From assembly GCA_031283825.1 (NCBI GenBank), contig JAITAZ010000075.1, positions 1 to 9,773 of the forward strand: a stretch of 9,773 nucleotides of DNA, given 5' to 3'. The translations under genes and the position numbers were made by a program. Shown piece after piece: positions 1 through 5,840 of the stretch. How positions within the stretch are numbered: the first letter of the stretch is position 1; each line of letters begins with the position of its first letter. The notes beneath the pieces are model-generated. The model was not told the origin of the DNA, did not search any database, and saw nothing but the letters and a program-made list of their open reading frames with translations. Source of the stretch: Planctomycetaceae bacterium (GTDB lineage: Bacteria > Planctomycetota > Planctomycetia > Pirellulales > Thermoguttaceae).

Positions 1-1
1 A

Positions 2-241
2 CTGCAAGATGAAGACCGATACGAAACGGAATGGAATCGATATTGCGAAGCGTTAAGGAGAAATTATCAGAGTATAATTTTAGGACATGGCGATTTATTG
101 TTTCGATTGAACAAAAAATTCGGATTTTCGGATCGGCTTATTTCTCAAAATGTTGCGATGTTGCAGGGGCGAACTTTTCGTTGTCCGTCGCATCTTGAGG
201 TAATTAAAAATTTATATTCAATTGAAAAAGCAATGGAGTAG
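2..241 (+). CDS. C-terminal part of an unrecognised protein (5' end outside window)
   Basis: One frame stays open from base 2 to a TAG at 239-241, directly followed by an in-frame TAA, while the other two forward frames hit stops within the first 20 codons. It gives about 79 residues of mixed polar and hydrophobic character, including HGDLLFRLNKKFGF and RCPSHLEVIKNLYSI, with no membrane segment. The base use (T and G rich, GCG and TTG codons) matches the following flippase gene. The gap to the flippase start is only 23 bases, so the two are probably co-transcribed. That context suggests a glycan-assembly enzyme such as a glycosyltransferase, but I recognise no family motif and do not assign a function. 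The start and most of the protein lie upstream of the window. Confidence 0.7.
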   Translation: MQDEDRYETEWNRYCEALRRNYQSIILGHGDLLFRLNKKFGFSDRLISQNVAMLQGRTFRCPSHLEVIKNLYSIEKAME

Positions 242-264
242 TAACGGCTCCTGTTGAAATTTTT

Positions 265-1809
265 ATGACTACAACTAACAAGGCAAAAAAGCATATTTTG
301 AATCTGCTTAGCGGAGCGGGTTTGAATATAATCAATCTTTTAATTGGCGTAATTATCGGTTTAGTTTTAACGCCGTTTCTTGTGAAGTCGTTGGGGGCGA
401 GATATTATGGAATCAATGAGATAATCGCGACGTTTGTCGGTTGTTTTATGCTTCTTGACTTGGGGATTGATTCTGCGGTTGCGCGTTTTTTCACGTTGCA
501 TTATTCGCGCGAGGAGAAAAAAGAATGTCTTGAAATTGCGAACACGGCGTTTTTTCTTTTTTTATTGTTTGGTTTGTTGGGGACGCTTGGCATTATTTTA
601 TCTGCGGTCGGAATTTATTTTATTTATCCCAAAATGGAGGACAGGACGCTTTTTCTTCATATCATGTTGATCAATGGAATCGCGTTTGGGTTGAACTTTA
701 TAACGAAAGTTTTTTTTGGTGTCGTGAACGGGACGATGAAACAATATTTAACGAGTTCGCGCGACGTTTTTATTCGGCTGCTTGGGATGACGTTGACATT
801 TTTGGTTGTTTATTTCGGCGGGCGGTTGTATGCGATTTCATTTGTCAATTTGGGAATAACGATTTTTAATGTATTTTTGATGCTGCGATTGGCAAAATTC
901 GCGTTTCCTGAATTTATGATTTCGCGGCTTTTATTCAAGATGAATTTGGTGCGAAAATTATTCGGATTTGCGTTTGCAACGTTTATAGTTTTTGTCGGTG
1001 ATACGATAACGACGCGAGGCGGCGTTTTTGTTATTGGAGTGATGTTATCGGTTGAAGCCGCTACGCCGCTTATGGCGGTAAGTATGAAACTTTGCGAACT
1101 TTACGCCTTGTTGATGTTGACAATTTGCGGAGGATGGTTAATTTCGTGGCTGACGTATTTATATGCAAATAACGAAAAAAAATTGATAGACGAGTCGATG
1201 AGTTTAGCTTATAAAGTGTGTACGTATGCGGCGAGTTTTATGTTTTTCGGAATTGTTGTTTGGTCGCCTGATTTTGTTAGTCGGTGGATGGGCGGGAATT
1301 TTCTTATTGCGTATGATAGTTTAATTATTATTGCGGCGGAGCATTGGATTATTTTTTCTCATGCGCCGAATACAAAGTTTTTATTTGCGATTGCGAAACA
1401 TCGTTTTCTGGCGGATTGTCATTTAGTTTCGGCGATTGTTCAGATTTTTCTTATGATAATTTTTGTCAATTGGGGATGGGGGATAACGGGCGTAGCAATG
1501 GGATATTTTTTAGCGTCGATACCGGTGCGAGGTTTAATTATTCCGATTTATGTTTTGAAGATTCGGCAGGTAGATTTTTTCAGATATTACGCGAATATTA
1601 TCTTGTACATGATGATTTCAGCGATTGGATTTATTCTCCCGTATTTAATTTCGCGGCAATTATTAACGCCGGATTACAAAACATTATTGATAATAGGAAT
1701 CTTGAGCGTCTGTTGTTATGTGCCGTTTATTTTTATTGTCGGATTTGATAAAACGGAAAAAGAAAAAATCAAAAACATACTTTTATCCGTAATTAGAAAA
1801 AATAAATAG
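265..1809 (+). CDS. Polysaccharide/oligosaccharide flippase, Wzx/MATE-like (MOP superfamily)
   Basis: A 514-residue protein with roughly 12-14 hydrophobic membrane segments spread over its whole length, the usual size for Wzx-type lipid-linked oligosaccharide translocases. The N-terminus carries the family pattern: a first helix at about 18-38, then TPFLVKSLGARYYGI at 36-50 and LLDLGIDSAVARFF at 63-76. The long central loops and the basic tail (KTEKEKIKNILLSVIRKNK, 496-514) are cytoplasmic in this family. Proteins of this type flip undecaprenyl-linked glycan units across the inner membrane for O-antigen, capsule or exopolysaccharide assembly. It follows an unrecognised partial gene by 23 bases, probably as one operon. 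ATG 265 is the only start that keeps the first helix, yet no convincing Shine-Dalgarno precedes it. The substrate cannot be told from the sequence. Confidence 0.88.
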   Translation: MTTTNKAKKHILNLLSGAGLNIINLLIGVIIGLVLTPFLVKSLGARYYGINEIIATFVGCFMLLDLGIDSAVARFFTLHYSREEKKECLEIANTAFFLFLLFGLLGTLGIILSAVGIYFIYPKMEDRTLFLHIMLINGIAFGLNFITKVFFGVVNGTMKQYLTSSRDVFIRLLGMTLTFLVVYFGGRLYAISFVNLGITIFNVFLMLRLAKFAFPEFMISRLLFKMNLVRKLFGFAFATFIVFVGDTITTRGGVFVIGVMLSVEAATPLMAVSMKLCELYALLMLTICGGWLISWLTYLYANNEKKLIDESMSLAYKVCTYAASFMFFGIVVWSPDFVSRWMGGNFLIAYDSLIIIAAEHWIIFSHAPNTKFLFAIAKHRFLADCHLVSAIVQIFLMIIFVNWGWGITGVAMGYFLASIPVRGLIIPIYVLKIRQVDFFRYYANIILYMMISAIGFILPYLISRQLLTPDYKTLLIIGILSVCCYVPFIFIVGFDKTEKEKIKNILLSVIRKNK

Positions 1810-1857
1810 TAGCTATCAGTATTGCAAATAACGCCGCTTGTGAGTCTTTTCAAGCCA

Positions 1858-1887
1858 AATGTCCTTCATGTTTTTAATGTCCTTCAT
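1858..1887. repeat. Short direct repeat AATGTCCTTCAT x2
   Basis: AATGTCCTTCAT occurs exactly at 1858-1869 and again at 1876-1887, an 18-base period with GTTTTT between. It looks like a remnant of a GTCCTTCAT-type tandem intergenic repeat. It lies 49 bases after the flippase stop. Confidence 0.7.
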
Positions 1888-2000
1888 ATCATTTAAAAAG
1901 AAACAACTGAATGATTGCTCATAAATATAATATTTGTACAAAAATTCAATTATTTGTTACGAAAAATTTATTCGATTCAGTTATTCGCGGTTGTAAATTT

Positions 2001-2015
2001 GTAACTTGTCTGTAG
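2001..2015 (+). repeat. Dispersed intergenic motif, copy 1 (GTAACTTGTCTGTAG)
   Basis: GTAACTTGTCTGTAG matches 12 of 15 positions of GTAACTATTCAGTAG, the form seen on the minus strand at 6103-6117. It is preceded by TTGTAAATTT, like copy 2, which is preceded by TTGTTAAATTT. This is the most degenerate of the four copies. Confidence 0.5.
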
Positions 2016-2150
2016 AATTTTCGTCTTTCAACTTTTATTCGCGAATTATTACAAACGAGTAAATTAAAATTAATCCTTAAAAAATTAACCTTCAACCTGT
2101 AAATTGTGATTCATGTTAAACGGTGCGGCATGGGCGACGATTACTGGGTC

Positions 2151-2165
2151 AATTGATTTTCAATT
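2151..2165 (+). promoter_or_regulatory. Hairpin two bases before the reductase start codon
   Basis: AATTGATTTTCAATT forms a perfect 6-bp stem with a 3-base loop and ends two bases before ATG 2168, where a Shine-Dalgarno would normally sit. No GGAG-like element is present. An in-frame TAA (2165-2167) abuts the ATG, so the gene cannot begin further upstream. The stem is AT-only apart from one G-C pair and thus weak; a regulatory role is only a possibility. Confidence 0.35.
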
Positions 2166-2167
2166 AA

Positions 2168-2878
2168 ATGCAAAAATCAACTCAACCTCCGATAAGCGAT
2201 CAAGAAATTGCTAAACTCAAAGAGTCCGCTTTATTTTCCGAAAAGGGAAAAACAAAATTTAGCTCAAGACTTCTTGTAATCGGCGGCTTGCTTACGGCAG
2301 AACAATTGCGTGAAATTGCGAAACTCGCATCGCGTTACGGCGACGGCTCCGTACATCTCACAACTCGTCAAGGCGTTGAAATACCTCATATTCCTTACGA
2401 AAAATTAAATTTATTCCAACGCGCTTTGGAGAAATCGTCTGTTAAACCGGCTCAAAGCGGAAAATGCGTTAGAGCAATTACGGCTTGTCCGGGTTCGTAT
2501 TGCAAATTCGGAACTATCGATACTCAACAACTCGCAAAAGAGTTATTCAAAAAATTCGGCAAACGAAAAAATCTACCGCATAAATTTAAAATCGCCGTGA
2601 GCGGGTGCAGACATTGCTGCTCAAAACCGCACGAAAACGATCTCGGCGTAATGGGAATCGGAAAATTCGCCGTGTTCGTCGGAGGAATGGCAGGAAAAAC
2701 CCCAAGATGGGGAGATAAATTACCATTTGAAATCAAAGAGAAATCAAAGCTGTTTAATATTGTCAACGCAGTAATAAATTGGTACGAAAAAAACGGAAAC
2801 GACAAAGAAAGATTCGGCGCAACTATCGAAAGAGTCGGATTGGCAAATCTGATTGACGAACTCTCTCCTCTGCAATAA
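2168..2878 (+). CDS. Small siroheme-[4Fe-4S] sulfite/nitrite reductase-like protein
   Basis: A 236-residue protein with the two modules of this family. A ferredoxin-like half lies at about 33-80 and contains SVHLTTRQGVEIPHI (61-75), where TTRQ is the conserved arginine region near siroheme. A 4Fe-4S/siroheme half lies at about 97-165, with CPGSYC (107-112), NLPHKFKIAVSGC (135-147) and CRHCC (147-151) followed by KPHENDLGVMG. The tail VFVGGMAGKTPRWGD and the RFGATIERVG stretch also fit. The length matches the compact assimilatory-type enzymes (for example the low-spin sulfite reductase of Desulfovibrio) rather than the 500-600 residue two-repeat enzymes. These enzymes reduce sulfite to sulfide, or nitrite, by six electrons. 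Oddities: the first cysteine pair is spaced Cx4C rather than the usual Cx5C, C100 and C150 are extra, no SD is visible, and no siroheme or electron-donor gene is nearby. Substrate is undetermined. Confidence 0.85.
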   Translation: MQKSTQPPISDQEIAKLKESALFSEKGKTKFSSRLLVIGGLLTAEQLREIAKLASRYGDGSVHLTTRQGVEIPHIPYEKLNLFQRALEKSSVKPAQSGKCVRAITACPGSYCKFGTIDTQQLAKELFKKFGKRKNLPHKFKIAVSGCRHCCSKPHENDLGVMGIGKFAVFVGGMAGKTPRWGDKLPFEIKEKSKLFNIVNAVINWYEKNGNDKERFGATIERVGLANLIDELSPLQ

Positions 2879-2966
2879 AATAATTTTATCGATTTTTTGT
2901 TACAATAATTCACGATTGGTTACGTTTTGCATGTTGCCAAAAATAACGAAGTACGACGCAATAAGA

Positions 2967-2985
2967 CGGACAACTTTTTTGTCCG
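2967..2985. other. Small hairpin CGGACAA-CTTTT-TTGTCCG
   Basis: A perfect 7-bp stem (2967-2973 with 2979-2985) and 5-base loop, 88 bases after the reductase stop. There is no T-run after it on the plus strand, so a classic terminator is not supported; it could protect a transcript end or be incidental. Confidence 0.4.
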
Positions 2986-3010
2986 CTCAATAGGATACAT
3001 GACGCGGCGA

Positions 3011-3035
3011 GTTTCAATTGAAACGACGAATTCGT
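3011..3035. promoter_or_regulatory. Adjacent perfect palindromes (operator-like)
   Basis: GTTTCAATTGAAAC (3011-3024) is a perfect 14-bp palindrome and ACGAATTCGT (3026-3035) a perfect 10-bp palindrome one base later. The second can be extended as AAACGA (3021-3026) pairing with TCGTTT (3032-3037). They lie 127-151 bases before the nucleotidyltransferase start and overlap the start of the small secreted ORF. Such twin dyads can be repressor sites, but nothing else confirms it. Confidence 0.35.
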
Positions 3036-3149
3036 TTATGTATGTGGTATTTGTTTTTTACAATATTTTTAACTGTTCATACTTTACATTTAAGTTTTGC
3101 CGAAGATGAATTAGAAAAAACTTTAGATTCTAAAGTATGTCCAGTATAA
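3018..3149 (+). CDS. Small ORF with signal-peptide-like N-terminus (43 codons)
   Basis: Read from TTG 3018 this frame gives 43 residues: a basic start (MKRRIRLCMW), a hydrophobic core (YLFFTIFLTVHTLHLSFA) and a small-residue end SFA before an acidic remainder EDELEKTLDSKVCPV. That is the n-h-c pattern of a Sec signal peptide with likely cleavage after A28, leaving about 15 residues. A weak GGCGAG lies seven bases before the TTG. An internal ATG at 3042 would give 35 residues and drop the basic region. The stop TAA (3147-3149) overlaps the AAGGAG of the next gene, which suits translational coupling or a leader-peptide role. It may instead be the decayed front of a longer secreted protein. No family is recognised; the start is uncertain, and the ORF could be chance. 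Confidence 0.4.
   Translation: MKRRIRLCMWYLFFTIFLTVHTLHLSFAEDELEKTLDSKVCPV
3120..3136. promoter_or_regulatory. Palindrome just upstream of a strong Shine-Dalgarno
   Basis: ACTTTAGA-T-TCTAAAGT is a perfect dyad with 8-base arms. It ends 11 bases before AAGGAG (3148-3153), itself eight bases from ATG 3162. It may act as an operator or as an RNA hairpin next to the ribosome binding site. The SD is the best in the window and fixes the start of the following gene. Confidence 0.4.
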
Positions 3150-3161
3150 GGAGATGCTACG

Positions 3162-3890
3162 ATGTTAAGGACTCTTGGAATTGTCAAGGGCGCGTTGCTT
3201 ACTGACAAGCAGCGGCATTTTCTTGCTCGCCGATTGGATGGTAAATCGGTGTTGGAGTGGGTGGTTCGTCAGATGACGGATTGTCAACTTCTTAGCGGAG
3301 TGGTTGTGGTTGCGGACGACGACAAATCCGGTGAAATTGTCGGAGACTTGACTCCAATCGACGTTCCCGTTTATCGGACGAAAGCGAAAGACACGATGGC
3401 GTTGTTACGCGATACGCTTGAGCAATTCTCGACGTATTCGTGTTTGTTGATTGGTTGCGATTGGCCTTTTATCGATCCGACAATTTTTGATCGGCTGGTG
3501 AGAACGGCTGATTTACAAGACGAATGCGATTATAGCGCGTTTCAGTTTACGAATGAAATTTTTTCTGTCGGCAGACCGTATGGTTTATTTCCCGAATGGT
3601 ATCGTGCGGCGACGTTGCGAAAGGTCGCGGGAAAGATTGACGACCCGATTTACAGAAATTTACCCGGTACGTTTTTTCTCGACAATCAAAGAAATTACAA
3701 TGTCGAATTGTTACCCGCGCCTTCCGCGCTGGATCGCAATGACATCAGATTTTCTTTCGACGACGAAGACGACTGGGACAACATTATCGAACTGCACGAC
3801 GCTTTGAGTCTAGATGTTTTGGACTGTCAAAAAATCAGCAGTTTGTTGTCGAATCGCGACATGCGAAACAAAACTTTTGTAAGAATGTAA
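3162..3890 (+). CDS. Cytidylyltransferase-like (SpsF/CMP-KDO synthetase-like) protein
   Basis: A 242-residue protein with the outline of the nucleotide-sugar cytidylyltransferase fold (SpsF-like). The N-terminal strand TLGIVKG (4-10) is followed by DGKSVLEWVVRQMTDC (26-41), matching the 'GK-x-llewvi' motif. VVVVADDD (47-54) fits the second strand, GCDWPFIDP (98-106) the metal- and nucleotide-binding 'D-x-PfiDp' motif, and DIRFSFDDEDDWD (194-206) the usual 'D-x-R-x-T-x-D-x-x-x-D-w' end motif. Relatives activate sugars as CMP or similar nucleotides for surface glycans. The loop that normally reads 'aR-x-x-S-x-RlpGK' is lengthened and altered here (GALLTDKQRHFLARRLDGK), so catalysis may differ. 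The start is fixed by AAGGAG at eight bases. The stop of the small secreted ORF overlaps that SD. I recall similar uncharacterised proteins in planctomycetes; the exact substrate is unknown. Confidence 0.72.
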   Translation: MLRTLGIVKGALLTDKQRHFLARRLDGKSVLEWVVRQMTDCQLLSGVVVVADDDKSGEIVGDLTPIDVPVYRTKAKDTMALLRDTLEQFSTYSCLLIGCDWPFIDPTIFDRLVRTADLQDECDYSAFQFTNEIFSVGRPYGLFPEWYRAATLRKVAGKIDDPIYRNLPGTFFLDNQRNYNVELLPAPSALDRNDIRFSFDDEDDWDNIIELHDALSLDVLDCQKISSLLSNRDMRNKTFVRM

Positions 3891-3910
3891 TTCGCAAAAT
3901 TGTTAAATTT

Positions 3911-3925
3911 GTAACTATGCGGTAG
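3911..3925 (+). repeat. Dispersed intergenic motif, copy 2 (GTAACTATGCGGTAG)
   Basis: GTAACTATGCGGTAG differs from the GTAACTATTCAGTAG form by two bases. It is preceded by TTGTTAAATTT and directly abuts the left end of the MITE-like element at 3926. It starts 20 bases after the nucleotidyltransferase stop. Confidence 0.6.
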
Positions 3926-4143
3926 CGATATTATTTTATGGGAATCTCTAAAATTAATTTTAAACCACAGAGGACACAGAGAACACAGAGAAAATTTTAA
4001 TTTGAATCAAAACATCATTTAAATTTATTAAAGTAAAAAATTATGGATTTAAATCAAAATTTAATTTAAAAAAATATTCTCTCTGTGAACTCTGTGTTTT
4101 GTGTGGTTAATAAAAAAACGAGTTTTTAGAAGTTCCCTTATCG
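3926..4143. mobile_element. MITE-like inverted-repeat element with CACAGAG arms
   Basis: Long imperfect inverted arms surround an AT-rich centre. The outer ends are CGATA (3926-3930) against TATCG (4139-4143), and GGGAATCTCTAAAA (3940-3953) against TTTTAGAAGTTCCC (4124-4137). Further in, the 32-base stretch beginning ACCACAGAGGACACAGAG (3964-3995) pairs with the complement of the stretch ending TCTGTGTTTTGTGTGGT (about 4076-4107); I count 26 of 32 matches. The arms contain a 9-10 base tandem unit, ACACAGAGA. There is no ORF inside, so any movement would need a transposase elsewhere. ACCACAGAGGACACAGAG-type sequences are, from memory, common intergenic repeats in several bacterial groups. No clear target-site duplication is visible. 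Confidence 0.65.
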
Positions 4144-4160
4144 TTTGTTAGATGCAATCG

Positions 4161-4204
4161 CGATCTGGTAGGCAACAATTCGGCAAAGTTTGCCTACCAG
4201 ATCG
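4161..4204. other. Perfect 15-bp hairpin with 14-nt loop
   Basis: CGATCTGGTAGGCAA (4161-4175) pairs exactly with TTGCCTACCAGATCG (4190-4204). The loop contains a second GGCAAA (4182-4187), which can pair with TTTGCC (4189-4194), giving a competing small dyad. No T-run follows, so it is not a standard terminator. It lies 89 bases before the miaB start, right before the G-free leader. GTAGGCAAC within the stem also occurs, inverted, at 6098-6106. Confidence 0.75.
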
Positions 4205-4207
4205 AAG

Positions 4208-4293
4208 CTATTCTATATTCTCTCTAATCTTCACCTACAACACTACTACAACTAATACACTACTACAACTACTACAACTAATACAACTAAAAA
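4208..4293 (+). promoter_or_regulatory. G-free miaB leader with ACTACAACTA repeats and no Shine-Dalgarno
   Basis: From 4208 to the A and T of the start codon (4295) there is not one G. The first part is CT-rich (TTCTATATTCTCTCTAATC). The second part, 4233-4287, is built from CTACAA/CTAATA units: ACACTACTACAACTAATA appears at 4239-4256 and ACTACAACTAATACAACTA again near the end. No purine-rich SD exists. The start ATG 4294 is nevertheless secure because MYKFFIETVGCQMN is the standard MiaB beginning. Such an unstructured leader could allow SD-independent initiation; whether it is transcribed in full is unknown. Confidence 0.7.
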
Positions 4294-5736
4294 ATGTACA
4301 AATTTTTTATCGAGACGGTTGGTTGTCAGATGAATCAACTTGACAGCGAGCTTGCGGTATCTGGTTTGACTCGTGCGGGTCTTGAGCGGGTGATGGATTA
4401 TGCGTTTGCGGATGTAATAATTTTTAACACGTGTAGTATTCGTCAACATGCGGAGGACAAAGTTTACAGTGCGATTGGCAGGTTGAAGCAGTGGAAGTTG
4501 CAAAAGCCTTTTGGTGTTATTGGCGTTATTGGTTGTATGGCGCAGAAGGATCAAGGGAAGATTATATCTCGTGCGCCGCATGTTGATCTTGTGCTTGGAC
4601 CTGGTCAGCTTGATTTGCTTGCGGAGACGATTTATCGATTATTAGAAACGAAAAGCGTCGGCGTTTCGACGCAGCCTGAGATTCTTGTTAGTTTGCAAAG
4701 ATTGAAAGACGATCATTCGGCGGTGAAGGAGAGTTTTAGATTATTTGATCCGGCGCGTAAGGTTGAATCGCGTAAAAATCGGTTTCAGGCGTTGGTTCGG
4801 ATAATGTTTGGTTGTAACAAGTTCTGTACGTATTGTATTGTGCCGAAGGTTCGCGGACCGGAGCAGAGTCGTTCTCCGGTTGAGATTCTAAACGAGGTGC
4901 GTCAGCTTGTTGATCAGGGTGTTAAGGAGATTACGTTTATTGGTCAGACGGTTAATTCTTACAAGTATTTTATGCCGCGAGGAAATATCGTTACGAAAAT
5001 TCCGATTCCGTTGAAAGATGTTGGCGTTGTTGGCGGCGATGATATTATTCGTCTTTCGGATTTGCTTTATATGAGTTCGGAGATAAATGGATTGAGGCGA
5101 ATTAAATTTGTTACGAATTATCCTGTTGGCATGGGCGACGATTTATTATCGGCGGTGAGAAATTTGCCGAATGTGTCGAAGTATTTGCATATTCCGGTTC
5201 AGAGTGGTTCGGACGCGGTGTTGAAAAGGATGAAGCGACAATATTCGGTTGCGGAGTATAAGGAGTTGATCGACAAAATTTACGAGACGATTCCAGACGC
5301 GGCGGTAACGTCTGATTTTATTGTCGGTTTTTGCGGAGAGACTGAAGATGAGTTTAGAGAAACAGTCGAGTTGGTGCGATATTGTAGATTTAAGAATAGT
5401 TTTGTTTTCAAGTACAGCGAGCGACCGGACACGAGGTCGGCGGAGTTGTACGCGGACGACGTAGATGAATCGACAAAAAAACGGAGAAACAATGAATTAC
5501 TAGACGTACAAGAGGAAATATGTTTAGAGTTGAATCGTAAATTTATCGGACGAAAGGTTGAGATTCTTGTCGATGGAGAAACAAAAAATTACGACGACGG
5601 AAAAGTTCAATTATCCGGCAGAACGAGTTGTGATCGAATAGTTGTTTTTGACGCAGACAATTCAGATTTAATCGGACAATTTATAGAAATAGAGATCAAC
5701 AACGCCTCTCCGTTTACGTTATTCGGTTGTAGATAA
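4294..5736 (+). CDS. miaB: tRNA-2-methylthio-N6-dimethylallyladenosine synthase MiaB
   Basis: A 480-residue radical-SAM methylthiotransferase of normal family length. The N-terminal UPF0004 domain has its three cluster cysteines: C11 (ETVGCQMN), C47 (FNTCSIRQHAEDKV) and C81 (IGCMAQKDQ). The radical-SAM core has CNKFCTYC (174-181), followed by VPKVRGPEQSRSP, GQTVNSY (217-223), HIPVQSGSDAVLKRMKR (299-315) and SDFIVGFCGETEDEF (340-354). A TRAM domain fills about 413-480. The enzyme adds a methylthio group at C2 of i6A37 in tRNAs that read UNN codons, using two 4Fe-4S clusters and S-adenosylmethionine. The NTCSIRxHAE and QMN motifs separate it from MtaB and RimO. The stretch 224-255, between GQTVNSY and the next helix, looks longer than usual (MPRGNIVTKIPIPLKDVGVV). 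There is no SD; a G-free leader and a hairpin precede it. Confidence 0.96.
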   Translation: MYKFFIETVGCQMNQLDSELAVSGLTRAGLERVMDYAFADVIIFNTCSIRQHAEDKVYSAIGRLKQWKLQKPFGVIGVIGCMAQKDQGKIISRAPHVDLVLGPGQLDLLAETIYRLLETKSVGVSTQPEILVSLQRLKDDHSAVKESFRLFDPARKVESRKNRFQALVRIMFGCNKFCTYCIVPKVRGPEQSRSPVEILNEVRQLVDQGVKEITFIGQTVNSYKYFMPRGNIVTKIPIPLKDVGVVGGDDIIRLSDLLYMSSEINGLRRIKFVTNYPVGMGDDLLSAVRNLPNVSKYLHIPVQSGSDAVLKRMKRQYSVAEYKELIDKIYETIPDAAVTSDFIVGFCGETEDEFRETVELVRYCRFKNSFVFKYSERPDTRSAELYADDVDESTKKRRNNELLDVQEEICLELNRKFIGRKVEILVDGETKNYDDGKVQLSGRTSCDRIVVFDADNSDLIGQFIEIEINNASPFTLFGCR

Positions 5737-5754
5737 TATTTGTAATTAATTTTT

Positions 5755-5840
5755 GTAACCGTTCACGGTTTTAAACACGGATAATAGCAGGATTTTTTTG
5801 GTGAATACTGATAATCGCGGAAAATGCAAATGATGATTTT
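5755..5840 (+). repeat. GTAACCGTTCACG/CACGGAT repeat, copy A
   Basis: It begins GTAACCGTTCACG 18 bases after the miaB stop and continues with AACACGGATAATAGCAGG, then GATAATCGCGGAAAATG and AAATGATGATTTT. The copy at 9631-9731 has the same blocks in the same order with a few indels. AACCG-TTCA-CGGTT at 5757-5770, followed by TT, folds into a short tetraloop stem and could weakly end miaB transcription. Confidence 0.65.

Larger units (their letters stand above)
1810..2167. other. 358-base intergenic spacer with short repeats
   Basis: No gene is supported here. The spacer holds a 12-bp direct repeat (1858-1887), one copy of the dispersed GTAACT...GTAG motif (2001-2015) and a small hairpin directly before the next start codon (2151-2165). 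Most of it is strongly AT-rich, but about 2120-2150 is locally G-rich (GGTGCGGCATGGGCGACG). I see no strong terminator after the flippase and no convincing sigma-70 promoter. Confidence 0.6.
3891..4293. other. 403-base spacer composed almost entirely of repeats
   Basis: This gap holds no supported gene. In order it contains copy 2 of the GTAACTAT motif, the MITE-like element, the perfect hairpin and the G-free leader of miaB, leaving only short unassigned stretches (for example 4144-4160). TATTCTATATTC (4209-4220) could serve as a -10-like region for miaB, but no matching -35 stands out. Confidence 0.65.

Noticed and set aside
2113..2214. 33-codon ORF (MLNGAAWATITGSIDFQLN...) overlapping the reductase start
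   Set aside because: It sits in a locally G-rich patch and reads like protein at first, but it has no SD, begins right after a stop, and its second half merely re-reads the reductase gene in another frame.
2967..2985. Hairpin as an intrinsic terminator of the reductase gene
   Set aside because: The T-run is in the loop, not after the stem, and the hairpin lies almost 90 bases past the stop codon.
3011..3024. GTTTCAATTGAAAC as a possible CRISPR repeat
   Set aside because: It occurs once, with no regularly spaced copies and no cas genes in the window.
2927..3109. 60-codon ORF on the plus strand between the reductase and the nucleotidyltransferase
   Set aside because: No SD, low-complexity aromatic content, and it overlaps the more protein-like signal-peptide frame at 3018-3149.
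4252..4581. Minus-strand ORF of 109 codons over the miaB start
   Set aside because: Its valine run is the complement of the CTACAA leader repeats and the rest is antisense to miaB.
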